Source of the DNA: Dickeya dianthicola NCPPB 453
GTDB taxonomy: Bacteria > Pseudomonadota > Gammaproteobacteria > Enterobacterales > Enterobacteriaceae
Length of the DNA: 54,777 bases
Assembly (NCBI RefSeq): GCF_000365305.1
Contig: NZ_CM001841.1
Span: forward strand, 762,717-817,493
Reading direction: 5' to 3'
The number at the start of each line of letters is the position of its first letter. Within the stretch, counting starts at the first letter, position 1. Made by a program: the position numbers and the translations under genes. Shown here in pieces: positions 8,861-16,725 of this stretch. Under the pieces are notes generated by a model. That model saw only the letters and a list, made by a program, of their open reading frames with translations, was not told the origin of the DNA and did no database searches.

Positions 8861-9070
8861 ATGCCAATCATTATCAGACTGGACGTGCTGCTGGCACAAA
8901 AAAAGATGAAGTCCCGCGAGCTGGCGGGGTTGATCGGCATTACCGAACAGAATCTTTCGCTGCTGAAATCCGGCAAGGTGAAGAGCATCCGGTTCGATAC
9001 ATTGCAGAGAATATGTGAGGTGCTGGCCTGTCAGCCAGGCGATGTGTTGGAGTATTTGCCGGAAGAGTGA
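8861..9070 (+). CDS. Small Xre/Cro-type helix-turn-helix regulator
   Basis: Cytoplasmic DNA-binding protein of 69 aa, almost entirely one HTH domain: helix 2 ELAGLIGI, turn TEQNL, recognition helix SLLKSGKVKSI, then the conserved IRFDTLQRICEVLACQPGDVLEY end typical of the small one-domain Cro-like regulators. The frame is open back to a GTG at 8792, but that codon lies in a CRP box; ATG 8834 (78 aa) and ATG 8861 are the realistic choices and neither has a strong ribosome site. I prefer 8861 because the family usually begins with a short hydrophobic strand such as MPIIIRLD. Its target is unknown. Confidence 0.8.
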   Translation: MPIIIRLDVLLAQKKMKSRELAGLIGITEQNLSLLKSGKVKSIRFDTLQRICEVLACQPGDVLEYLPEE

Positions 9071-9133
9071 AGGCCGGTCTTTCCTGATGGCAGGCTGCGG
9101 CGGTATGGAACGGCCTATCGACGGCACCTGAAC

Positions 9134-9169
9134 ACGCCGCGCTCTGGGTCTTCTTCCTGAGCGCGGCGT
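9134..9169. terminator. Terminator-like hairpin between convergent genes
   Basis: ACGCCGCGCTC (9134-9144) and GAGCGCGGCGT (9159-9169) are perfect 11-bp complements. It lies between the convergent Xre-type gene and uxuB. There is no strong U-tract on either side. Confidence 0.6.
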
Positions 9170-9211
9170 TTGGGGATGGCATCAGCGCCGATGTGACAGG
9201 CTCGATAGCGG

Positions 9212-10726
9212 TCAGTCGTTGAACAACGCCGCAACGGTTGCTTTGGCGCCGTTGTCGCGCAGCGAGAGATAGGCGTCGGTCAACGCCGCCACCCACGCTG
9301 CGTTGCCGGGCAGGTCATCGCCAAACAGCGCGCTGATGGACAGCAGGCCGCGGACGCGTTCTGCGTCGTCACCGGTGGTGGCGACGACCTGCTGCAACGT
9401 GGCGACCAGCGGATCGCGGATATCGATTGCCTGACCGGCGTCGTCGATGCCGCCGACATAACGCATCCAGCCCGCCACGCCCAGCGTCAGGGCGCGGTGG
9501 TCGCTGCCGCGCGCCAGATGCCAGCGCAGCGACGCCAGCATACGCTGAGGCAGCTTCTGGCTGCCGTCCATCGCAATCTGCCAGGTACGGTGTTTCAGCG
9601 CCGGGTTGGAAAAACGTTCAAGTAACTGGTCGGCATAGGCGGTCAGGTCTACGCCGGATACATGCAGGGTCGGCGCTTGTTCCTGCAACATCAGGTGGCG
9701 CACCGCCCGCCGGTAGCTGGGGTCATCCATACTGTTGTTGATATGCTCGTAGCCCGCCAGATAACCAAGGTAGGCGAGGAAAGAGTGGCTGCCGTTAAGC
9801 ATGCGCAGCTTCATCTCTTCAAACGGCAGCACATCATCCACCAGTTGGGCGCCGGCCTGCTCCCAGTCGGGGCGGCCAGCGACAAAGCTGTCTTCCACCA
9901 CCCACTGAATAAACGGCTCGCAGGCAATGCCGCATGGGTCCGCCACGCCGATGGCATCGGCTATCTGGCTCAGTGTTTCCGGCGTGGCGGCCGGTACGAT
10001 CCGATCCACCATCGTGTTGGGGAAGGTAACATGCTGTGCGATCCAATCCGCCAGCGCGGGGTCTTGCAGGTGCGCGGCATCCATCACGACTTGCTGGGTG
10101 ACTTTGCCGTTTTCCGGCACGTTGTCGCAGGAAAGCACCGAGAAGGGTGCAATGCCCCGTTCACGGCGCAGTCGCAGCGCTTCGGCCAGCAGTCCCGGTA
10201 CCGACGAAGGCTGGCGCGGATGGGCCAGATCCTGCTGTACCAACGGGTTGTCCCGGTCGAGTTCCCCTTTATTGCCTGCGCGGCAGTAGCCTTTCTCGGT
10301 GATAGTCAGCGAGACGATCGCCACGATGGGGTCCGCCAGTTGTTCCAGAATCGCCGCGATCCCTTCCACGCGGGCGTGCAGCGACTTGCAGACCGCGCCA
10401 ACCACGATCGCCTGATTGCCGTGGGCGGCTTTCTCCAGCACGGTAAACCGGTGATCCTGACGGCGCAGGGCGGAAATCAGGGTATCGTCGCTGAACAATA
10501 CCACTTCGCAAATCCCCCAGTCGCCGCCCTGACGGTTGAGCACCCGATCGGTCAACAGCGCCTGATGCGCGCGGTGAAATGCACCGAAGCCGATGTGTAC
10601 GATACGGGGTTTCAACGACTGACGGTCGTAGCGGGGTTGCTGCACGGTGGCGGGCAGCACCGTGTTGGACAGATTTTTTTCGTTGCCGGACTTTTTTTCG
10701 TTGCTGGACAAACTGTTATTGGACAT
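9212..10726 (-). CDS. uxuB: Fructuronate reductase (D-mannonate oxidoreductase)
   Basis: Cytoplasmic NAD-dependent enzyme of 504 aa that interconverts D-fructuronate and D-mannonate in hexuronate catabolism. It is close to E. coli UxuB along its whole length: the Rossmann start RIVHIGFGAFHRAHQA, the AIVSLTITEKGYC strand, SCDNVPENG, TMVDRIVPAATPETL and the family signature KLRMLNGSHSFLAYLG (around residue 305), whose Lys is catalytic in this polyol dehydrogenase family. AGGA precedes the ATG. The N-terminal ~25 residues form a variable extension built from an 18-bp tandem duplication with two A7 runs. It stands alone, without uxuA next to it. Confidence 0.93.
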   Translation of the reverse strand: MSNNSLSSNEKKSGNEKNLSNTVLPATVQQPRYDRQSLKPRIVHIGFGAFHRAHQALLTDRVLNRQGGDWGICEVVLFSDDTLISALRRQDHRFTVLEKAAHGNQAIVVGAVCKSLHARVEGIAAILEQLADPIVAIVSLTITEKGYCRAGNKGELDRDNPLVQQDLAHPRQPSSVPGLLAEALRLRRERGIAPFSVLSCDNVPENGKVTQQVVMDAAHLQDPALADWIAQHVTFPNTMVDRIVPAATPETLSQIADAIGVADPCGIACEPFIQWVVEDSFVAGRPDWEQAGAQLVDDVLPFEEMKLRMLNGSHSFLAYLGYLAGYEHINNSMDDPSYRRAVRHLMLQEQAPTLHVSGVDLTAYADQLLERFSNPALKHRTWQIAMDGSQKLPQRMLASLRWHLARGSDHRALTLGVAGWMRYVGGIDDAGQAIDIRDPLVATLQQVVATTGDDAERVRGLLSISALFGDDLPGNAAWVAALTDAYLSLRDNGAKATVAALFND

Positions 10727-10756
10727 AGCTGGCGTCCTGAAAAGAGAAAAATTAAT

Positions 10757-10787
10757 CGCCCAACCTTAGCGATCTTTCGGTTGGGCG
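10757..10787 (-). terminator. Rho-independent terminator of the emr-like operon
   Basis: On the minus strand CGCCCAACC and GGTTGGGCG form a perfect nine-base stem (10787-10779 with 10765-10757) followed by ATTAATTTTTCTC. It sits 40 bases past the efflux gene stop. Confidence 0.8.
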
Positions 10788-10827
10788 GCAACTGCCATAT
10801 GGCGTGTTCTGAAGCCGGTTCACAGAG

Positions 10828-12453
10828 TCATGCCGGCGTTTTTGCCGCGCCGGCCGGTGACGTTGGGTTCAGCACCGGACGCGGCCGGATAAACCAGGCG
10901 GGCAATATCGCCAGAAAAAAGAACATCGCCACCATGAAAAAACCGTCCTGATAGGCGAACATCTGCGCTTTGGGCGCCAGCACCGACTCCAGGTAGGTCA
11001 TGATGCCGGGGTTGATTTGGGTGTTGAGCGGGTTGCCGAGCGGGTTGCCGCCGTGGCCGAACAGCAGGCTGAGCTGGCGGATGGCGTCGGTACTGCGGAT
11101 ATTGTCCAGCGTCAGCGACTGCGCCAGCATTTGGCCGTGAAAGGTGGCGCGCCGTTCGATAAAGACCGACAGCAGGTTGACCCCCATCGCGCCGCCCAAC
11201 TGACGGACGAAATTGAGGCTGCCCGCTCCCTGCGCCAGTTGAGCGTGCGGCAGCGCCCGCAGCGCGCCGGCGTTCATGGCGGGCAGCATCACCCCGAGCC
11301 CGACGCGGCCGATGACAATCCACCAGGCCATCGTCCAGAACGGCGTATCGGTGTCCGCCGCGCTGGACAACCAGCAAGACAACCCGAACAGCAACAAACC
11401 CGCCATCACCAGCAGGTGGGGCTTGAGTTTGTCGCTGAGCGACCCCGCCAGCGGAAATACCATGCCGAGCGCCAGTCCGGCCGGCATCAGCAGCAAGCCG
11501 GAGCGCGTCGGCGTGTAGCCCTGAATGCTTTGTACAAACAACGGGATGATATACGTCGAGCCATAGATGCCCGCGCCCAGCGCGAACGCCACGATACAGC
11601 CGGAAGTGAACGCCGGGTTGGCGAACACCCGCAGGCTGAGCAGAGGGTACGGCGTGGTGAATTCGCGGACGATGAATGCCAGCGTGGCGATCACGGCGGT
11701 GGTCAGCAGGCTGAGAATGAAGAACGACTCCCAGCCTTCGCGCTGCCCGTTGGACAGCCCGGCCAGCAGCGAGGTCAGCGCCGTCACCAGCAAAATAAAC
11801 CCCAGGGTGTCGAAACGCCGGGGCGTGCTGTCGGTCTGTGTACGTTTGGCCGGCAGGATCACCAGCGCGGCGGCGATCCCGGCCAGGCAGAACGGTACCA
11901 CCACCATGAAGACCGCGCGCCAGTCGAGCTGGTCGACCATCAGCCCGCCGGCGGCTGGCCCCAGCGCAGGCGCCAGTACTACTCCGACGCCATAAATGCC
12001 CATCGCCTTGCCGCGTTCCGATACCGGAAACACCTGCGAGATGATGATCATCGCCAGCGGTTGGATCACGCCGCTGGCGCCGCCCTGAAGAATGCGGGCG
12101 AGGATCACCTCGGCGCCGCTCTGGCTGAAGGTGCCGAGCAGGCTGCCGACGACGAACACCACCAGTGAGCCGACGTAGGTGGCGCGGTAGCCAAAGCGTT
12201 CCAGCATCCAGGCGGTGATCAGCATCGTGGCGGTCATGGAGGCCAGAAAAGCGGTGGAAAGCCACTGCGCCTGATCCTGCCCCATGCCGAACGCGCCCAT
12301 GATGTCATGCATCGCTACATTGACGATGGTCGCCGTGGCCGTGGTGGCGATGGTGCCCAGCATGATGGTGACCGTCGCCAGCCAGCGATAGCTATGACCA
12401 AAGCGGGCGGCCTGGGCTTCAATCGGCGACATTGATGCTGAAATCGGCGACAT
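10828..12453 (-). CDS. DHA2-family drug efflux MFS transporter (EmrB-like)
   Basis: Inner-membrane proton antiporter of 541 aa with about 14 membrane segments, the EmrB/QacA group. The first segments and the motif WLSTAFLASMTATMLITAWM, then LARILQGGASGVIQPLAMII with the motif C region VLAPALGPAAGG, are typical. The start region is duplicated: ATGs lie at 12453 and 12432, 21 bases apart, in a tandem repeat that also encodes the end of the upstream adaptor gene. It should pair with the HlyD-type adaptor and an outer-membrane channel from elsewhere to expel drugs or plant antimicrobials. The substrate is unknown. Confidence 0.9.
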   Translation of the reverse strand: MSPISASMSPIEAQAARFGHSYRWLATVTIMLGTIATTATATIVNVAMHDIMGAFGMGQDQAQWLSTAFLASMTATMLITAWMLERFGYRATYVGSLVVFVVGSLLGTFSQSGAEVILARILQGGASGVIQPLAMIIISQVFPVSERGKAMGIYGVGVVLAPALGPAAGGLMVDQLDWRAVFMVVVPFCLAGIAAALVILPAKRTQTDSTPRRFDTLGFILLVTALTSLLAGLSNGQREGWESFFILSLLTTAVIATLAFIVREFTTPYPLLSLRVFANPAFTSGCIVAFALGAGIYGSTYIIPLFVQSIQGYTPTRSGLLLMPAGLALGMVFPLAGSLSDKLKPHLLVMAGLLLFGLSCWLSSAADTDTPFWTMAWWIVIGRVGLGVMLPAMNAGALRALPHAQLAQGAGSLNFVRQLGGAMGVNLLSVFIERRATFHGQMLAQSLTLDNIRSTDAIRQLSLLFGHGGNPLGNPLNTQINPGIMTYLESVLAPKAQMFAYQDGFFMVAMFFFLAILPAWFIRPRPVLNPTSPAGAAKTPA

Positions 12454-13576
12454 TGATGCTGACTTCCGCCATCAGGCCCGGTTTCAGGCTGTTGTCCGGA
12501 TTATCGTTATCTGGATTGTCCAGCGCGATACGCACCGGTACGCGCTGGGTGATTTTGGTGAAATTGCCGGACGGATTCGGGCTCGGCAGCAGCGCAAACT
12601 GGTTGGTGGCCGCATCGCCAACCCGGACAACATGGCCGCTGAAATGTTTGCCCGGATAAGCATCCAACTGAATATCCACGTTTTGACCGACCCGCACCCG
12701 GCCAATGGCGGTTTCCTTGATGTTGGCTTCGACCCACAAATGGCGTGGATCATGCACCAGCATGATCCACTGTCCGGCCTGCACGTAACTGCCCACATTG
12801 ACAATGGTGCGATCCACCACGCCATCCACCGGAGAGCGCAGCGCCCGGTCGGCGATTTCCTGTTTGAGCTGATCCACCAGCGCCTGCAACGCGATTCGCT
12901 GCTGGCGCTGCATCTCAATCTGCCGGTCCAGCACCTGCAACGTGTTGCGCTGCGCCACGGCGTTGTTCAACGCCGCCTGCTGAGCGTGGCGTTGCGCTTC
13001 GGCTTCCCGCAATTCGCTCTGACGCTGCAACAGCGTGGTGTGAGACTCATCCCAGGTTTTGCGGGCGGTCAGGTTGCTTTTCAGCAACTGATCGTCGCGC
13101 TGGAAATTATTCTGCGCCAGGCTGAGCTGGTAGCCGGCATTGTTAACGGCGGATTCGCTCGACGCCAGTTTTGCCCGCGCCTCATCCAGCGAGGCTTGGG
13201 TGGTGAGATCGGTGACCTGACGCTGTGTCTGGCTGTAGCTGATTTGAGCATCGGCGGCGGCCAGATTGCCTTCCTGCTCCGCCAGCCGCAAACGGGCGTC
13301 GCGATCGTCTATCTGCGCCAGCAATTGATCCCTGCGGATGGCGTCGCCGTCAATCACGGGGCGGGCGGTTACCCAGCCGCTTTCCCGGCTGGCCAGCGAG
13401 ATCACTTCGCCCATTACGCGGGCGTCGGTTTCGCCGATATGGGTGAGACGCTGATGAAACCAGTACGCCAGCGCGAGCATCGCCAGCAACAGCAAGGCGG
13501 CACCGGCCAGCAAAAAGGTACGCTGACGCTGGCTTAGACGCCGGAACCCCGTCAGCTTGGATGCGTGAATATTCAT
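12419..13576 (-). CDS. HlyD/EmrA-type membrane fusion protein
   Basis: Periplasmic adaptor of 385 aa anchored by one N-terminal membrane segment (FLLAGAALLLLAMLALAYWF). A biotinyl-lipoyl-like half (SRESGWVTARPVIDGDAIRRDQLLAQID), a long coiled-coil hairpin (about residues 95-235) and the second half RSPVDGVVDRTIVNVGSYVQAGQ follow in the classical order. It overlaps the MarR gene by ATGA and the transporter gene by 35 bases. Its last 14 residues contain a duplicated SINVAD from a 21-bp tandem repeat. Confidence 0.9.
   Translation of the reverse strand: MNIHASKLTGFRRLSQRQRTFLLAGAALLLLAMLALAYWFHQRLTHIGETDARVMGEVISLASRESGWVTARPVIDGDAIRRDQLLAQIDDRDARLRLAEQEGNLAAADAQISYSQTQRQVTDLTTQASLDEARAKLASSESAVNNAGYQLSLAQNNFQRDDQLLKSNLTARKTWDESHTTLLQRQSELREAEAQRHAQQAALNNAVAQRNTLQVLDRQIEMQRQQRIALQALVDQLKQEIADRALRSPVDGVVDRTIVNVGSYVQAGQWIMLVHDPRHLWVEANIKETAIGRVRVGQNVDIQLDAYPGKHFSGHVVRVGDAATNQFALLPSPNPSGNFTKITQRVPVRIALDNPDNDNPDNSLKPGLMAEVSINVADFSINVAD
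12421..12462. repeat. Exact 21-bp tandem duplication across the emrA/emrB overlap
   Basis: Two identical 21-base copies (12421-12441 and 12442-12462), each starting AATCGGCGAC. They add seven codons in both overlapping frames, extending the adaptor C-terminus and duplicating the start codon of the transporter. Confidence 0.95.
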
Positions 13577-14028
13577 GAATGGCCGTTTTCGGTTCGGGAA
13601 AGATTGCCGATAACCTGATTGATGACCCGGCTGACCTGCTCAATATCCTGCTCCGACACCCCGGCCAGCGCCTGACTACGCACCTGCCCGGCGATGGACT
13701 CGACCTTTTCTACCTGCTCAAGCCCGAGCGCGGTGAGATGAATCTCGCGAAAACGGCGATCGTTGCCTTCGCGTCTTTCGATAAATCCCTGTTTTTGCAG
13801 GCAGTCCAGTACCCGCACCACCGCAGACGCGTCCAGTCCCAGCGATTCGGCCAGCGCTTTCTGGTGGATAGGCGAGTCTTCGCGGGCGATGAACAACAAC
13901 GGCAGCCAGGTAGCCTGAGTCAATCCGTACGGTTGCAATTCCCGGTCGATGACCCGGCGCCACAAGCGGGAGGTCTGACCCAAATTGAGGGCGAAGCGCC
14001 GACGGGCGGAGGATTCGGTCTGTGACAT
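13573..14028 (-). CDS. MarR-family transcriptional regulator of the efflux operon
   Basis: Winged-helix repressor of 151 aa from the ATG at 14028; a GTG at 14040 would add four residues but has no ribosome site. The HTH is HQKALAESLGLDASAVVRVLDCLQKQG and the wing is ERREGNDRRFREIHLT, the standard MarR DxRxxxxxLT region. It is the first gene of the operon and overlaps the adaptor start by ATGA. A 22-bp palindrome covers its promoter, so autoregulation relieved by a phenolic or drug ligand is likely, as for EmrR/MarR relatives. Confidence 0.9.
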   Translation of the reverse strand: MSQTESSARRRFALNLGQTSRLWRRVIDRELQPYGLTQATWLPLLFIAREDSPIHQKALAESLGLDASAVVRVLDCLQKQGFIERREGNDRRFREIHLTALGLEQVEKVESIAGQVRSQALAGVSEQDIEQVSRVINQVIGNLSRTENGHS

Positions 14029-14057
14029 GATGAAATCCACGAGATAAATGAAAGGTT

Positions 14058-14079
14058 ATTAGTTAACAAGTCAACTAAT
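14058..14079 (-). promoter_or_regulatory. MarR-type operator over the efflux operon promoter
   Basis: A 22-bp near-perfect palindrome with outer half ATTAGTT and a central AACAAGTC (one mismatch per arm). A minus-strand promoter TTGACT (14089-14084), 17-base spacer, TTAACT (14066-14061) runs into it. A related half-site AGTCAATTGAT lies beside it at 14084-14094. Confidence 0.75.
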
Positions 14080-14226
14080 GATAAGTCAATTGATTTTGTG
14101 AAGTGAAGCCTAAACAGCAGTGCAACGGACAGTTAATCTCAGTCACGCTTTACATCATCGTGTATGGCGGGGCGGCAAGCTTGATGGGGATAGATGCTCC
14201 GGCGGGATGACCGCAGGTTGTGTCAA

Positions 14227-15711
14227 TCAACTACATGGAAATAACCGTGGGGAAAGAGAGGCTTTCTGCACAAGCTGCGCAAGAATACTCACTGCACCAG
14301 GGATGGCTTCTGCGTGGGTATTGCCGTAGCCGATGACGAGCCCGTTTTCTTTTGCTGTCGGCGTGATTGTGAACGTCGACAGCGCATGTACGGCGATTCC
14401 ATGCGTCTGCGCGCTGGTGACGACCGTACGATCATCAACTTGTGGCGGCAACCTTAAGGTCAGATGCATCCCTGAGTGGCCTCCGAGAATCTGCGCCTGA
14501 GCGAAATGCTTCATCAGCGCATCACGCAGCACATGTTGGCGCTCACGGTAGAGGCGTCGCATGCGACTGAGGTGTCGTGCGAATTCGCCGCTGTTGATGA
14601 AGTCCGCAAGCGCTAGCTGTTCGAAGCGATGGCCGCCGCGCAGCAGTTCATGCAATGTGGATTGAGCCTGACTTATCACGCTGCGTGGAAGCACTACGAA
14701 GCCGATCCGTAGTGCCGGAAACATCGTCTTACTGAACGAACCGATGTAGAGAACCGGTGCATCGGGCACAAGTCCGTGCATGCTTGCGATGGGCTCGCCA
14801 GCGTGGCGGAATTCGCTGTCGTAGTCGTCTTCAATTAACCACGCGCCCACGCGCTTTGCCTGTGCTATCAATTCCAGCCGCCGTGAAATTGATAGCACGG
14901 CACCAGTGGGATACTGATGAGCCGGCGATGTGTAGATGAGCGTCGGGGGATAGTTACGCCATGTTTCCGGAGGTGCCGCAAGGCCGTCCTGGTCTACGCG
15001 AACCGGTATGGTTCGCAGATCGCCGGCATAGAATGCCGCCTTCGCGCCACGATAACCAGGGTCCTCGACCCATGCGATATCGCCGGGGTTCGTGAGCAGG
15101 GTGACGCAGAGATTCAGTGCTTCCTGAGTACCTTCGGTGATAACGACCTGTGAGCCGTCACAGCGCACGCCGCGCGTGATGTGCAGATGTGCGGCGATCG
15201 CATCGCGCAATGCCGGCTCGCCAGCGGGTGTGCCGTATCCGAGCATCTGGGGTAATGCGCGCCCCGTTGCGCGCAGGAGCGAACGGCGCCATGCCGCCAG
15301 CGGGAAAAGATCAAGAGCTGGCATCCCAGGCAACAATAGCGCTTCGGGTGACGATTGAGGCCGGATTTCTACAAATGGCGCCAGCCGTCGCGCCAGCGAC
15401 ACGGGGTCCCACGCCGCATCGGGTTCCTGAGCATGGCTTGTATAGCTAGCTAACGAGGTCACGCGCGTGCCCTGTCGGTTGGCCAGCACATACCCTTCCG
15501 CAGCCAGATGGTCGTACGCAATCACCACGGTATTGCGTGACACGCCAAGTTCCTCGGCAAGTGCTCGGGAGGAGAGAAGCAGCGAGCCTGCCGGCAATCT
15601 TCCAGATAGGATCCCTTGCTGCAAACGCCCTATCAGCTGTTTTTGCAACGAAATGGGCTCGCCAGTCGGTGTGACTGCGCCAGGCTCTAAAGCACCGACG
15701 ATGTTAATCAT
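14227..15711 (-). CDS. MocR-type regulator (GntR HTH fused to aminotransferase-like domain)
   Basis: Protein of 494 aa. Residues ~22-90 are a GntR winged helix (LQQGILSGRLPAGSLLLSSR, LAEELGVSRNTVVIAYDHL). From ~110 on it is a type I aminotransferase fold with the PLP-lysine motif GSFSKTMFP around residue 325 and LIEDDYDSEF before it. MocR proteins bind PLP or PLP-amino acid adducts and switch neighbouring genes. It is divergent from a GNAT acetyltransferase, its most likely target, and two TGGACCT repeats lie in the shared promoter region. Its codon use looks less GC-rich than the genes around it. Confidence 0.9.
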   Translation of the reverse strand: MINIVGALEPGAVTPTGEPISLQKQLIGRLQQGILSGRLPAGSLLLSSRALAEELGVSRNTVVIAYDHLAAEGYVLANRQGTRVTSLASYTSHAQEPDAAWDPVSLARRLAPFVEIRPQSSPEALLLPGMPALDLFPLAAWRRSLLRATGRALPQMLGYGTPAGEPALRDAIAAHLHITRGVRCDGSQVVITEGTQEALNLCVTLLTNPGDIAWVEDPGYRGAKAAFYAGDLRTIPVRVDQDGLAAPPETWRNYPPTLIYTSPAHQYPTGAVLSISRRLELIAQAKRVGAWLIEDDYDSEFRHAGEPIASMHGLVPDAPVLYIGSFSKTMFPALRIGFVVLPRSVISQAQSTLHELLRGGHRFEQLALADFINSGEFARHLSRMRRLYRERQHVLRDALMKHFAQAQILGGHSGMHLTLRLPPQVDDRTVVTSAQTHGIAVHALSTFTITPTAKENGLVIGYGNTHAEAIPGAVSILAQLVQKASLSPRLFPCS

Positions 15712-15811
15712 GGCGTGGACCTAAAAAAATGACGATTTATGGACCTTTTTAAGATACCAGCATTGCCTTATCTTGGTAACCACTCACACCTCTCCAGACC
15801 AAGGTAAATAA
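15712..15811. promoter_or_regulatory. Shared MocR/GNAT promoter region with direct repeats
   Basis: TGGACCT occurs at 15716-15722 and again at 15740-15746 in the same orientation, 24 bases apart. MocR regulators such as GabR and PdxR bind direct repeats. AAGATA and TATCTT (15750-15773) form an additional inverted pair. Confidence 0.45.
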
Positions 15812-16546
15812 ATGATAGTTAGATTGAATGAGTACCAGCAGCCTATTGGTAAAGCCCTGCCGGACTGGCAAGGCGCGCAGCTTCCCGGTGGCCAACCTCT
15901 TGTTGGCCGCTATTGCAGGCTCGAACGCATTGATGTTGAACGCTATGCCGCCGATCTCTATGACGCGTATCAGGACGCTGATGATTTGCGTGATTGGACC
16001 TACCTCCCTGTTGGTCCATTTGATACGTTCGAGGCTTATCGCATCTATTTAACGGCTGCCGCAACGTTAACCGACCCAATGCATTATGCGGTGGTTGACC
16101 TGGTCAGTGGTAAGGCGGTCGGTACACTTGCCCTCATGCGTATTGATGCGCCAAACGGTGTGATTGAGGTTGGTTATGTCACGTATTCTCCGCGTATGAA
16201 ACGCACACGTTTGTCGACGGAGGCCATGTCGCTTCTGCTTAAGTACGTTTTTGAAGACCTTGGCTATCGCCGGTTTGAATGGAAGTGCGATTCGCTAAAC
16301 GCTCCCTCACGGGCCGCTGCGTTGCGCTATGGCTTCACGTTCGAAGGTATTTTCCGTCAGGTAATTGTTACTCATCAGCGCAACCGCGATACAGCATGGC
16401 ATTCAATCATTGACAGCGAATATCCCGCGTTGCGGGCGGCGTACACGCAATGGCTCGATGAACATAATTTCGATGAAGAAGGCAGGCAGATTGAAAAACT
16501 CACGGCGTTGATCATGAAGGAGGATCCGAGTCGCCAGCGTGGTTAG
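15812..16546 (+). CDS. GNAT-family N-acetyltransferase
   Basis: Cytoplasmic acyl-CoA-dependent transferase of 244 aa, of the Acetyltransf_3 / RimJ-like type. The core runs from HYAVVDLVSGKAVGTLALM through EVGYVTYSPRMKRTRLSTEAM (acetyl-CoA binding loop) to RRFEWKCDSLNAPSRAAALRYGF, the conserved C-terminal motif. The loop lacks the classical Q/RxxGxG/A, as in related family members. A ~50-residue acidic C-terminal tail follows. It is divergent from the MocR-type regulator, which probably controls it; the substrate is unknown. Confidence 0.85.
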   Translation: MIVRLNEYQQPIGKALPDWQGAQLPGGQPLVGRYCRLERIDVERYAADLYDAYQDADDLRDWTYLPVGPFDTFEAYRIYLTAAATLTDPMHYAVVDLVSGKAVGTLALMRIDAPNGVIEVGYVTYSPRMKRTRLSTEAMSLLLKYVFEDLGYRRFEWKCDSLNAPSRAAALRYGFTFEGIFRQVIVTHQRNRDTAWHSIIDSEYPALRAAYTQWLDEHNFDEEGRQIEKLTALIMKEDPSRQRG

Positions 16547-16569
16547 AAGGGCCAACGCGTTGCGTTGTT

Positions 16570-16587
16570 CAACACGCTGGCGTGTTG
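16570..16587 (+). terminator. Hairpin after the GNAT gene
   Basis: CAACACG (16570-16576) and CGTGTTG (16581-16587) pair around CTGG, 24 bases after the stop. No U-tract follows, so a terminator role is tentative. Confidence 0.4.
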
Positions 16588-16676
16588 TCCTGCAACTCGA
16601 ATTATTTAGGGTATATCAATGATAGTAAAGCGGAATGAAATTAGGTTACGCGAAGGAATCATCAACCAAAAACAAA

Positions 16677-16698
16677 CAGGGCAGCCTAAGCCGCCCTG
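16677..16698 (-). terminator. Rho-independent terminator of the L,D-transpeptidase gene
   Basis: On the minus strand CAGGGCGGC, loop TTAG, GCTGCCCTG, then TTTGTTTTT: a nine-base stem with one wobble and a clear U-tract. Confidence 0.85.
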
Positions 16699-16725
16699 CT
16701 AAAAGGACTAAAATCCGCAGATCGA

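Noticed and set aside
9662-10951. A 429-codon open frame opposite uxuB
   Set aside because: Shadow of a strongly conserved gene, no ribosome site or domain.
10820-12265. A 481-codon frame overlapping the EmrB-like gene in another frame
   Set aside because: Arg/Gly/Ala-rich, no membrane segments; the transporter frame has all expected motifs.
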